DNA of 64,000 nucleotides, taken from positions 62,001 to 126,000 of the forward strand of contig NZ_WESC01000002.1 in assembly GCF_009184905.1 (NCBI RefSeq), in the 5' to 3' direction. Each line of letters begins with the position of its first letter. Positions within the stretch are counted from its first letter, which is position 1. Source of the DNA: Parvibaculum sedimenti (lineage in GTDB: Bacteria > Pseudomonadota > Alphaproteobacteria > Parvibaculales > Parvibaculaceae). Position numbers and translations under genes: made by a program. The notes under the pieces were generated by a model. That model was not told the origin of the DNA. It saw only the letters and a list, made by a program, of their open reading frames with translations, and did not search any database. This document shows, in pieces, positions 18,133 to 25,342 of this stretch.

Positions 18133-18957
18133 TCACTCGAAAATCGCATCTGTATTGTCGAAACCGCGTGTCGCCTCTTCCGAGGAGGTACGGCAGAAAT
18201 CGTCGGCGGCAGGCGACGGCGATTTCCAGAGAGTGAGATCGACAGGCTCCGGTGCATAGGCACCGGTGCCGAGGGGATGCGGGCAGTTCGAGAGGAAAAC
18301 GAGAATGTCCATCTCGGCGCGGAGATCGACATAATCGCCGGCGGCGGGCTTCTCGTCCTGCCAGACGAGCTGACCGGCGGCGTCCACGCCAACCGGCGCA
18401 AAGAGCGTCAGGCAAGGCGGAATGTCCGCCTTGGAAAGCCCATGCTTCGCCGCAAGCAGGATGAAATTATCGCGCGTATTGCGGAGCGTGGTGTCAGAAT
18501 ATTTCTGAACATTCGTCGCCGCCGTGGACCCCCCCACGATAGCGTCATGACGGCCGAACGTGTCGTCAGTGATCGACGCGAGGACACGCCCCATGTCGGA
18601 ATAGAGAAGCTTTCCGCGATAGAGGCTGGCGCTCCACTGGATCTTCACCGTGTCGCCCGCGTTGAAGCGCTCGGTCGGGTCTGCGGCGCGATAGAGCAGA
18701 ACCGAAACGCCCTGCGTCGCGGCGGGCGCGACGATACGCAGCGTTTGCCCGTGCTTCACGATGCCCGACCAGCCCCAGCCGCCCGGCAGCGTCTCGCGCT
18801 TCAGAACCAGATCGGTCGGAATTTCTTTCGCGTTGCCCGTCGCCTCGCTGAAGTCGCGGCGCCTCGCCTTGCCGCGCGCATAGAGCTCTTCATAGCGCGC
18901 GCGTTGCGCCGCATAGCGATCGTGGTTTCCATCCGAGGTCTGAGATGTATCGGCCAT
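18133..18957 (-). CDS. DUF1989 protein, urea carboxylase-associated protein 2 (probable carboxyguanidine deiminase subunit)
   Basis: A 274-residue DUF1989 paralogue of the next gene, with the same pattern: GQTLRIVAPAATQGVSVLLYRAADPTERFN, ITDDTFGRHDAIVGGST, and YVDLRAEMDILVFLSNCPHPLGTGAYAPEPV. The N terminus carries an extra charged segment (ARYEELYARGKARRRDF). It is taken as the second subunit of the carboxyguanidine deiminase. The start at 18957 (MADTSQT) follows GGAGAAAGAG. A 99-nt gap with three small hairpins separates it from the ABC ATPase gene, while only 11 nt separate it from its partner. Confidence 0.88.
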   Translation of the reverse strand: MADTSQTSDGNHDRYAAQRARYEELYARGKARRRDFSEATGNAKEIPTDLVLKRETLPGGWGWSGIVKHGQTLRIVAPAATQGVSVLLYRAADPTERFNAGDTVKIQWSASLYRGKLLYSDMGRVLASITDDTFGRHDAIVGGSTAATNVQKYSDTTLRNTRDNFILLAAKHGLSKADIPPCLTLFAPVGVDAAGQLVWQDEKPAAGDYVDLRAEMDILVFLSNCPHPLGTGAYAPEPVDLTLWKSPSPAADDFCRTSSEEATRGFDNTDAIFE

Positions 18958-18977
18958 CTCTTTCTCCTGCTTCAGAC

Positions 18978-19047
18978 GGCACCTCGAGGAGGTGCCGAAA
19001 ACCTGGCCGTCCAGGCAAAAACTCAATCCACCGGGTCGTCCCGGCGG
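18978..19047 (-). other. Three consecutive hairpins between the ABC ATPase gene and the DUF1989 pair
   Basis: Three stem-loops fill this gap: CCGGG/CCCGG around 19031-19044, CCTGG/CCAGG at 19002-19015, and a perfect 8-bp GGCACCTC/GAGGTGCC stem at 18978-18996. On the minus strand the first is followed by GTTTTTG and the second by TTTTCG. They could reduce read-through or stabilise an mRNA end between transport and enzyme genes. Confidence 0.5.
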
Positions 19048-19056
19048 AGACGAAGA

Positions 19057-19854
19057 TCAACCGGCGACGGCGACCTTCGGCATTGCTTCTGCTGTCTCCG
19101 CCGGAGACGTCACTGCACCGGAAGGCGGCACGATCTTGCGCATGACGGGAAGATCGAAGGTGATCGTCGCGCCATAGGCTTCGAGTTCCTCCGGCCGCGT
19201 CTTTCGGCGATCGAAGGCGATAACGCGCGTTCCGAGCTTGAAGGCTTCGGAGAGATCATGCGTCACCATGAAAATAGTCATGCCCGTCTCGCGCCACAGC
19301 GCGAGCAGAATCTCATGGACCTCCGCGCGAATGCCTGGATCGAGCGCACCGAAAGGCTCGTCGAGGAGGAGAAGCTTCGGACGCTTCACCAATGCCTGCG
19401 CGATGGCGAGACGTTGCTGCATGCCGCCGGATAGCTCGGCGGGATATTTGCTTTCCGCCGCTTCGAGACCGACCGACTTCAGCATCTCGCGCGACATGTC
19501 GCGCGCCGTGCGGCGCTTCTTGCCGAAGAGACGGCCGAGAACGGGGCTCTGCCCAAGCTCAAGACCGAGCATGACGTTCTGAAGCGCGGTCAGATGCGGA
19601 AAGACGGAATATTTCTGGAAGACGACGCCACGATCCGGCGAAGGCTCTGCCTGCAGCGGCACGCCATCGACAAGGATGCGGCCCTGACTGGGCTTTTCAT
19701 CGCCGAGCAACATGCGCAGGAATGTGGACTTGCCGCAGCCCGACGGACCGACGAGCGAGATGAATGATTGCGGCGCCGTCTCGAAATTGATGCGTTCGAG
19801 TACGGTCTGCTTACCGTAGGTCTTCCAGACATTCTCAACGGTAACGCGGGTCAT
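19057..19854 (-). CDS. NitT/TauT-type ABC transporter ATPase (guanidine/urea carboxylase region)
   Basis: The 265-residue cytoplasmic ATPase shows Walker A GPSGCGKST near 36-44, Q-loop VFQKYSVFPH, ABC signature LSGGMQQR, Walker B LLLLDEPFGALD and switch histidine VTHDLSE. It matches the NitT/TauT/SsuB branch that imports nitrate, sulfonates and small nitrogenous compounds. An Arg/Lys-rich insertion (LGRLFGKKRRTARDM) lies before the signature. The ribosome site GAGGAG precedes the ATG, and the permease gene ends 10 nt upstream. With the permease and the binding protein at 21144 it should form the importer feeding the carboxylase pathway. Confidence 0.93.
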   Translation of the reverse strand: MTRVTVENVWKTYGKQTVLERINFETAPQSFISLVGPSGCGKSTFLRMLLGDEKPSQGRILVDGVPLQAEPSPDRGVVFQKYSVFPHLTALQNVMLGLELGQSPVLGRLFGKKRRTARDMSREMLKSVGLEAAESKYPAELSGGMQQRLAIAQALVKRPKLLLLDEPFGALDPGIRAEVHEILLALWRETGMTIFMVTHDLSEAFKLGTRVIAFDRRKTRPEELEAYGATITFDLPVMRKIVPPSGAVTSPAETAEAMPKVAVAG

Positions 19855-19864
19855 GGCTCACTCC

Positions 19865-20683
19865 TCACATATGGCCGCGATACATCCAGCCGAACGACAC
19901 TCGCCTGAGGCCGCGCAGCAGGAAGTCGAGAAAGAAGGCAAGGAAGGTGATCCAGGCGACGTAAGGCAGGATCACATCCATCGAGAGATAGCGCCGCATC
20001 AGGAAGATGCGGTAGCCAAGACCGGATTCGGCGGCGATCGCTTCGGCTGCGATCAGATAGAGCCAGGCGGGCCCAAGCGACAGACGGACGGAGTCGATCA
20101 GGCGGGGCAGCATCTGCGGTACGACGATGCGGATGATGATCTGCCATGTTGACGCGCCGAGTGTCTGCGCCTTGATGATCTGCTCATGTGGGATTTCTTC
20201 AACGCGCTGCGCGAGGTCGCGAATAATGAAGGGCACAATACCGACGAAGATCAGCACGATCTTCGCCGTCTCACCGAGGCCGAAGGTGATGAAGAGGATC
20301 GGCAGGATCGCAAGCGCCGGGATCATCGACACGACATTGGTGAAATTTGCCAGCGTCGCGCGGACATAGGGAATGAGGCCCTGCAACACACCGATGACGA
20401 AGCCCGCAAGCATCGCGAGGCCGACGCCGATAGCGAGACGCTGGAGGCTCACCATCGTGTCGAGAAGCAGCAGATAGTCGCCCGACCGAAGATCCGGCAC
20501 GAATGTCATTCGGTTGATCGCGTCGAGGATCGTCGACCATGCCGGCAGCAGCTTGTCGGTTGGATTGATGGCGAGCCGCGCCTGCGAGGCAAGCGCATAG
20601 GCGAGGAAGGCCAGAAAGAAGGGCGACGCAGCAAGAAGAAGCCGCGAGAGAATTTCAGGCCTCTGGTTGATAAGACGGCGCAT
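19865..20683 (-). CDS. NitT/TauT-type ABC transporter permease
   Basis: The 272-residue inner-membrane permease has about six hydrophobic helices (for example LAASPFFLAFLAYALA, IGVGLAMLAGFVIGVLQGLI, IALVLIFVGIVPFIIRD-like segments) and the EAA loop VEEIPHEQIIKAQTLGASTW that docks on the ATPase. The start at 20683 is preferred over an in-frame TTG at 20761 because GGCGAGGTGAGC precedes it. The stop of an 18-codon leader ORF lies just 2 nt before it, suggesting translational coupling. It is the first structural gene after the guanidine-I riboswitch, so the rest of the operon should follow that control. Confidence 0.92.
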   Translation of the reverse strand: MRRLINQRPEILSRLLLAASPFFLAFLAYALASQARLAINPTDKLLPAWSTILDAINRMTFVPDLRSGDYLLLLDTMVSLQRLAIGVGLAMLAGFVIGVLQGLIPYVRATLANFTNVVSMIPALAILPILFITFGLGETAKIVLIFVGIVPFIIRDLAQRVEEIPHEQIIKAQTLGASTWQIIIRIVVPQMLPRLIDSVRLSLGPAWLYLIAAEAIAAESGLGYRIFLMRRYLSMDVILPYVAWITFLAFFLDFLLRGLRRVSFGWMYRGHM

Positions 20684-20685
20684 GC

Positions 20686-20742
20686 TCACCTCGCCGCCAA
20701 CTGGCGGGAGAGCAGCGGAGCGGAGAGCGAGACGATATTCAT
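20686..20742 (-). CDS. 18-residue leader ORF coupled to the permease gene
   Basis: A short frame from ATG 20742 to TGA 20686 encodes MNIVSLSAPLLSRQLAAR. It has a strong Shine-Dalgarno GGAGG 7 nt before its ATG, and its stop lies 2 nt before the permease ATG, so ribosomes finishing it could restart on the permease. Its Shine-Dalgarno is complementary to a segment of the preceding hairpin (9 of 10 positions). I do not recognise the peptide. Coding status rests on its ribosome site and position only. Confidence 0.45.
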   Translation of the reverse strand: MNIVSLSAPLLSRQLAAR

Positions 20743-20744
20743 AG

Positions 20745-20825
20745 CCAGTCCTCCAGACCAACGGGGTCGTTACAACTCGGAGGATTGGCGTGCACGGCGG
20801 CGTGTAATGCCAATCCTCGCATTAC
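20745..20825 (-). promoter_or_regulatory. Candidate expression platform of the guanidine riboswitch
   Basis: Three mutually exclusive helices can form 3' of the aptamer. First, GTAATGC (20825-20819) pairs with GCATTAC (20810-20804). Second, GAGGATTGGC (20818-20809) pairs perfectly with GCCAATCCTC (20789-20780). Third, CCAATCCTCC (20788-20779) pairs at 9 of 10 positions with GGAGGACTGG (20754-20745), which includes the leader ORF ribosome site. No T-run follows any stem, so control of translation is more likely than termination. Which helix dominates with guanidine bound is inference. Confidence 0.6.
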
Positions 20826-20829
20826 GTCC

Positions 20830-20938
20830 GTCTCCCGGGCTTTTGTCCCGCCGTGTACCCGGCCGCTGTTCACCGACCGGGTTGCGGCTCTCGGACCAGC
20901 GCTTCCAACCGTAACGGTGGAAACCGGAACCCTAGCCG
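20830..20938 (-). ncRNA. ykkC: Guanidine-I (ykkC) riboswitch aptamer
   Basis: Read on the minus strand, this stretch carries the hallmark ykkC blocks in order: GGCTAGGGTTCCGG near the 5' end, CTGGTCCGAGAGC in the middle, and ACACGGCGGGACAAAAGCCC then GGGAGA at the 3' end. Variable stems lie between them. Guanidine-I riboswitches bind guanidine and turn on exporters or guanidine-degrading enzymes. It lies about 145 nt before the permease ATG and so should control the permease-ATPase-DUF1989-carboxylase-hydrolase operon. Identification is from conserved primary sequence; I did not run a covariance model. Confidence 0.92.
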
Positions 20939-21042
20939 CTGCCGAATCCAGAGGGTGCAAGCGCCGGGCCAGTCGGCGAGGGGCGGATTCGCTGGCGGCG
21001 GGACGGCACTTGGGCGCACTCACGAGAGTTGCCGCCTTAAAT

Positions 21043-21058
21043 TTGAGCAAATGCTCAA
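21043..21058. promoter_or_regulatory. Inverted repeat TTGAGCA-AA-TGCTCAA, putative operator
   Basis: Perfect 7-bp arms flank two bases about 105 nt upstream of the riboswitch 5' end and 37 nt beyond the terminator of the binding-protein gene. The shape resembles TetR-family operators such as the RutR site (TTGACCA-N2-TGGTCAA) but with a G/C swap. It may control transcription of the riboswitch operon in addition to guanidine sensing. The regulator is not identified. Confidence 0.45.
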
Positions 21059-21095
21059 TTCGCGAACACCAAAAAACAATGCAGGCAATAAAATA

Positions 21096-21126
21096 CCCCG
21101 CCTCCCGGATACGCAGGGAGACGGGG
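21096..21126 (-). terminator. Rho-independent terminator after the substrate-binding protein gene
   Basis: On the minus strand CCCCGTCTCCC pairs with GGGAGGCGGGG (one G-U) around a 9-nt loop, followed by TATTTTATTG. It lies 18 nt past the stop codon at 21144. It separates the binding-protein unit from the riboswitch operon downstream. Confidence 0.8.
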
Positions 21127-21143
21127 CGACACAGTCACTACAA

Positions 21144-22226
21144 TCAAAGCTTTCCGTCGGCCGCGAGCTGCATATAGGTCGGGTCAATCCTGAGCTTCAC
21201 ATTCGCCTTGTCGCCGACGACCTTGCCGCCGGGCAGTTCGATGCCGACAAAGCCCTTGTCCTTGGCCTTCTGACCAAGAAGCCCGTGACCGAAGCTGAAC
21301 TCCTGCACGTCACTGGCGATCTCGCCCATGGTCGGGCTTTTCAGCAGTTCAACGGCCTTGGCGGGGTCATAGTAGAAGCCGGTGGTCTTCACCTGACCGT
21401 CGAAGTCGGCAAGATTGGTGCCCGATGCCGCCGCCATGAAGGTGCGCGCATCGATGCCTTCCTTGTCGTTCTTCTGCATGACGCCGAGCGCTTCATACCA
21501 GGCGCCAGTGAGCGCCTTGCCGAACTCAGGATGCGCCTTCAGCGTGGCCGTATTGGCGACGACGATGTCCTGAATCTGACCGGGGAGTTTCGAGCTATCG
21601 AAGACTTCGGAGACGTCAGGCATGTTCCTGATCTGGCTGGTCGCCGGGTTCCAGGCAACCAGCGCCTTTACTTCCGGTGTGCCGAAGGCCGCGACGAAAT
21701 CGGCGTCGGCGATATTGGCCGTCGTAATGTCGCTTTCCTTGAGACCAGCCTGCTTCATCGCGAGCCAGAGCATGTAGTGCGACACGGAATACTGCACCAG
21801 ATAGACCTTCTCGCCCTTGATGTCGGCGAGCGTCTTGCCCTTACCCTTGAGGAAGATCGCGTCGTTGCCATTCGTATAGTCGCCGAGAATGATCAGCGAC
21901 GAGTCGACACCACCGGCAGACGGAATGGTGAGCGTGTCGATGGTCGTGTCGGCCACGGCGTCGAACTGGCCGGCCGTGTACTGGTTGATCGACTCGACAT
22001 AGTCGTTGATCTGAACGAGCTCGATCTTGATCCCGTATTTGTCAGCCCACTTCTTCAGAATGCCGGACTTCTCGGCATAGGCCCAGGGCATGTAGCCCGT
22101 GTAGATCGACCAGGCGAGTTTGAACGTCTTATCCGCGGCGGCGGCGGGCTGAACGGCGGTAACGGCCATCAGCGCGGCAGCCAGAAGCGCGAATACGGTC
22201 TTTCTTAATCGCGGCAGCCTATTCAT
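21144..22226 (-). CDS. ABC transporter substrate-binding protein of the urea/guanidine carboxylase region
   Basis: The 360-residue periplasmic protein starts with a Sec signal peptide (MNRLPRLRKTVFALLAAALM, cleavage after AAA near residue 30). The mature part begins DKTFKLAWSIYTGYMPWAYAEKSGILKKW, the NitT/TauT periplasmic-binding fold. This type is recurrently found beside urea carboxylase genes. The start at 22226 follows AAAGGA. The gene should supply the ligand-binding part of the importer at 19057-20683. It is placed oddly: upstream of the riboswitch and closed by its own terminator, with the dioxygenase gene 84 nt upstream. Ligand, urea or guanidine or a larger guanidino compound, cannot be read from sequence. 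Confidence 0.9.
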   Translation of the reverse strand: MNRLPRLRKTVFALLAAALMAVTAVQPAAAADKTFKLAWSIYTGYMPWAYAEKSGILKKWADKYGIKIELVQINDYVESINQYTAGQFDAVADTTIDTLTIPSAGGVDSSLIILGDYTNGNDAIFLKGKGKTLADIKGEKVYLVQYSVSHYMLWLAMKQAGLKESDITTANIADADFVAAFGTPEVKALVAWNPATSQIRNMPDVSEVFDSSKLPGQIQDIVVANTATLKAHPEFGKALTGAWYEALGVMQKNDKEGIDARTFMAAASGTNLADFDGQVKTTGFYYDPAKAVELLKSPTMGEIASDVQEFSFGHGLLGQKAKDKGFVGIELPGGKVVGDKANVKLRIDPTYMQLAADGKL

Positions 22227-22310
22227 GATCTGTCCTTTCAATGGGCGGAGCGTGTCCGCGATCCCGTAGGGTTGAGGCGTTTCCGCTTCTGTCGTTTCTC
22301 TATAATTCGT

Positions 22311-23381
22311 TCAGGCGCGTTCCTTGCGCCCGAAGAAGGTTTCGCCGGTCGTCTCGGATGCCGGAATGGCGACGAGCCCTTCCTTTTCAAGCTTCCTGAG
22401 ATAGGCGAAAGTCCGCATCGTCTGTGCAAGAAGGTGGTCGCCCGCGACATAGGCCGGATAGGTGCGCGTCGCGTCCTGCTCGATGAATTGGGGCAAGGGC
22501 TCGACCACCGTGTCGTAATCGACCGAGCAGAAAAGCGGGAAGGAGTAACGCTCGTAAGCGACCCGTCGCACACGATGCGCGGTGGCGATGAAGCGGCCAT
22601 TAGTCATGGCTTCCAGCATGTCGCCGATATTGATGACGAAGGCGCCCGGCACGGGCGGCGCATCGACCCAATTGCCCTCGGCATTGACGACCTCAAGGCC
22701 CGGCGCCGTGACATGCAGGATGGTGAAACACTCATAGTCGGTGTGCGGGCTGATGCCGAAATTGCTGGAGCTGCCGCCGATCGCGGACGCGTCGAAACCT
22801 TCCGCTTCGGGGTAATGAACGAGGCGGAGCTGCGACGGCGGTTTGGTCAGATAGCGATCGAAATAATTCTCGTCGAGACCGAGCGCCAGCGCAAAGCCGC
22901 GGAACAGCGTACGGCCCAGCGAGGTCGCCGCCTCGTAATAGGCGTAGATATCTTCCTTGAAGCCCTCTACCTCGTTCGGCCACTGGTTCGGCCCGAGAAG
23001 GCGATAGCCCTTGATGTGATCGGGATCGTCCTCGGCAAGATCGATGGAAAGATCGAAGGCTTCCTTCTTGTCGACGCTCGGCACGTCGCCCGAATAGAAA
23101 TTCTCCTCGCCCATTGGCACATAGCCGCGATGCGCGCGCGAATTTCCGATGTAATATTTTCTCTTCACGTCGTCCGGCAGCGCAAAGAAGGCCGCCGCCT
23201 TGGCCTGAAGATTTTCGATCAGTTCCGGCGCGATGGCGTGTCCCGTGACATAGAGAAAGCCGACTTCGCTCGCGGCCTTTTCCATTTCGCGCGCGACGGC
23301 TTTCCTCGCCTCAACATCATCGCCCAGAAGCGGCGCGATATCGACCAGCGGGATATGATCGAAGGCTCTGCCTTTTGCCAT
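22311..23381 (-). CDS. 2-oxoglutarate/Fe(II) dioxygenase of the isopenicillin N synthase family
   Basis: The 356-residue cytoplasmic enzyme starts MAKGRAFDHIPLVDIAPLL. It has the DIOX_N region (EVGFLYVTGHAI near 40), iron ligands H-x-D in GISPHTDYECFTILH and the distal His in TAHRVRR, plus the RYSFPLF region whose Arg would bind 2-oxoglutarate. The start at 23381 follows GGAGACGAAA; an in-frame ATG at 23393 that overlaps the upstream stop is the alternative. Plant relatives of this family hydroxylate homoarginine and release guanidine, and this gene sits next to a guanidine-type transporter and operon. A guanidine-releasing role is therefore attractive but unproven. Confidence 0.88.
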   Translation of the reverse strand: MAKGRAFDHIPLVDIAPLLGDDVEARKAVAREMEKAASEVGFLYVTGHAIAPELIENLQAKAAAFFALPDDVKRKYYIGNSRAHRGYVPMGEENFYSGDVPSVDKKEAFDLSIDLAEDDPDHIKGYRLLGPNQWPNEVEGFKEDIYAYYEAATSLGRTLFRGFALALGLDENYFDRYLTKPPSQLRLVHYPEAEGFDASAIGGSSSNFGISPHTDYECFTILHVTAPGLEVVNAEGNWVDAPPVPGAFVINIGDMLEAMTNGRFIATAHRVRRVAYERYSFPLFCSVDYDTVVEPLPQFIEQDATRTYPAYVAGDHLLAQTMRTFAYLRKLEKEGLVAIPASETTGETFFGRKERA

Positions 23382-23392
23382 TTTCGTCTCCA

Positions 23393-24238
23393 TCAGAAGG
23401 CGCTCCTGACTTTTCCAGCGGCGGGGAATGCATCGAGCGCGCCTTGTGCGTCGAGGATTTTCCATGATTGCGCAACATGATTCCCGTCGGCATCGACGTC
23501 CGAAAGCACGATCGTGCCGGAGGCCTTCGCCGCCCAGACAGGATCGATGCGCGCTTTCTCGCGGAAGGGAAGACTCGAGCGCTGAATGATCCAGCCCGCG
23601 CCAGTCACGATGCCTTGCGAGATTTCACAATCCACGAGGTCCTGCGCGTCCGTTAGGCTCGCGGCTCCTTTCACGCATTCCTGCAGATGCAGTCCCGCCG
23701 GAACCGCTGCCCCACGCGCGCGGGCATACATGAAGAGAGAGCCAAGCCGCATCAGATAGGCGCGGGTGCCATCGGCCGGATCGTCGAGCCGCAGCGCGCA
23801 AACAGGATCGAGATTGACCGGCTCGCGGTGCCAGTGCTCGATATAGGGAATGTCCTTCCCCTCCTCGACCATCATGTCCGGTTCCATCCAGAGACGGCCC
23901 TGATCGGAATAGATCGCCTGGGGCTGAAAATCGATCTCGCGCCGCCACTCGAAGAAGCCGTCGGCATAGTGAAGCTCGCCCGCGAAACCTTCCTGTGTCG
24001 CCAGCCAGTCAAGTTGCTCAGGCTGGAGCGCGCGCAAATTCTCGACGCCGCGAAAATCCGGACGGTCGGCAGGCTGACGCAGATCGAGATAGTAGCTCGG
24101 GCCCTGCATCCAGTTGACGAAGGTCGTCCGGTCGCTGCGGCCATCGGGCCAATCGATGAGAGAGCGGCTCCAGAGGCCCGCAAGGGCCTCAATGGTCGGC
24201 TCGCGCTTCGGTTCGATCCGTAGTCCGATATTCGCCAT
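23393..24238 (-). CDS. Uncharacterised protein coupled to the dioxygenase gene
   Basis: I do not recognise this 281-residue protein with certainty. It is rich in Trp and acidic residues and has no signal peptide or membrane helix. Two halves appear to alternate beta-strands: the first contains LAGLWSRSLIDWPDGRSD, WMQGPSYYLDLRQP and EWRREIDFQPQ; the second contains YLMRLGSLFMYARARG and GAGWIIQRSSLPF. The pattern of a 'W-x-R ... LDLR ... W-x-x-x-ID' barrel is reminiscent of lipocalin-like or HRI1-type double barrels, at low confidence. The start at 24238 follows GGAAGAGACGA. Its stop touches an ATG of the dioxygenase frame (TGATG at 23391-23395), so the two are likely co-translated. Confidence 0.75.
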   Translation of the reverse strand: MANIGLRIEPKREPTIEALAGLWSRSLIDWPDGRSDRTTFVNWMQGPSYYLDLRQPADRPDFRGVENLRALQPEQLDWLATQEGFAGELHYADGFFEWRREIDFQPQAIYSDQGRLWMEPDMMVEEGKDIPYIEHWHREPVNLDPVCALRLDDPADGTRAYLMRLGSLFMYARARGAAVPAGLHLQECVKGAASLTDAQDLVDCEISQGIVTGAGWIIQRSSLPFREKARIDPVWAAKASGTIVLSDVDADGNHVAQSWKILDAQGALDAFPAAGKVRSAF

Positions 24239-24330
24239 TCGTCTCTTCCGATACTGCACTGCACAAAGCATGCGTCGACGAAGAGCCATAGGTGAAGACA
24301 GGAAATTCCGATGCCGTCCATAAATTCGAT

Positions 24331-25269
24331 CTATGGGTGCTCGCCGAGGCGGCCCAAAATCTCATTGAGGAACAGTTCGGTCGGTGTGTCGCGCGCGTCC
24401 TGCTCGCGCGTAATGAGATAGACGTGATAGCTGGGCAACAAATCGTCGGGGAGCAGAGGATGGAGATTATGCCCCCGGTCGATTTCTTCCGCGACGCAAG
24501 TGGGCAAGAAGCCGATGCCGACGCCAAGCTCGATGAGGCGTTTCACCTCGTGCAGGTTCTCCGCAAATCCGCCCGCATGACGGCCGAGCCCGTAGCGGCG
24601 ACGGAAGCGCTCAAGTTCCTCGGGCTCGTCCTCGCCCGTCATCACGAAGGGCTCGTCGCAAAGGCTTGCAGGCTGGCCAACGGTCTGACCGAACAGCGGA
24701 TGATTGCTGCTGCAATAAAGCTGCTGGAATTCTTTCATGAGCGGCGCATAGCGAAGCCCCTCGCCCGGCGCGCTGTCGCAGGCGATGCCCACCTCCGCCT
24801 CGCCAAGCTTCAGCGCCTTGACCACGCCACGCCAGGCCACCACGTCGAGGCGGATCTCGACGCCGGGATGAAGCCCGTGGAAAGCGGCAATGGCGGCATC
24901 GAATTCCGGCGAAACGATGCTCGACATGATCTTGATGTTGATGACGCCCTCGACGAGGTTTGCGGCACGAGCCACCTCATGCGGCGCGGCGCGCAGCGCA
25001 CCCACCATCGCCTCGCAGAGCGGCAACAGCGCGCGGCCTGCCGGCGTCAGTTCAATGCCCTGACTGGTGCGGTGGCAAAGCTCGACGCCGAGATGTTCCT
25101 CGAGCCGCTTCAGGCCGGCGCTGATCGTCGGTTGCTGCTTGTTGAGATGGCGCGCCGCGGCGCTGATCCCGCCAGAATTGACGATTTCGAGAAAGAGCCC
25201 GAAGAGGTTCCAGTCGACATTGCGAACGAAATTTCGCTCGTCCGGCGGGATGAGGTTCAGCTTCGGCAT
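24331..25269 (-). CDS. LysR-family transcriptional regulator
   Basis: The 312-residue regulator has an N-terminal winged helix at about 20-80 (LFLEIVNSGGISAAARHLNK, then QPTISAGLKRLEEHLGVELC) and a LysR effector domain from about 110 (GVINIKIMSSIVSPEFDAAI). It lies upstream of the unknown-protein/dioxygenase/binding-protein genes on the same strand with a 92-nt gap, so it could regulate or be co-transcribed with them. The effector is unknown; a guanidino or amino compound is a reasonable guess from context. LysR genes are more often divergent from their targets, which makes the target uncertain. Confidence 0.9.
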   Translation of the reverse strand: MPKLNLIPPDERNFVRNVDWNLFGLFLEIVNSGGISAAARHLNKQQPTISAGLKRLEEHLGVELCHRTSQGIELTPAGRALLPLCEAMVGALRAAPHEVARAANLVEGVINIKIMSSIVSPEFDAAIAAFHGLHPGVEIRLDVVAWRGVVKALKLGEAEVGIACDSAPGEGLRYAPLMKEFQQLYCSSNHPLFGQTVGQPASLCDEPFVMTGEDEPEELERFRRRYGLGRHAGGFAENLHEVKRLIELGVGIGFLPTCVAEEIDRGHNLHPLLPDDLLPSYHVYLITREQDARDTPTELFLNEILGRLGEHP

Positions 25270-25342
25270 GGCTTTTCGCGCCTCTTTTTCCGGGCCCCCG
25301 GCGTTAGAGGGAGCAAGTTCCGGACCAGATGGGGCGCCGCCC

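Noticed and set aside
20684-20761. TTG start at 20761 for the permease, adding 26 residues
   Set aside because: The added residues are not hydrophobic or family-like, whereas the ATG at 20683 has GGCGAGGTGAGC and is directly coupled to the leader ORF.
21127-21143. Second riboswitch for the binding-protein unit
   Set aside because: I looked upstream of 22226 and 24238 for the ykkC blocks (CTAGGGTTCCG, GGTCCGAGAGC, CGGGACAAAAGCCCGGGAG) and did not find them; only the copy at 20830-20938 exists here.
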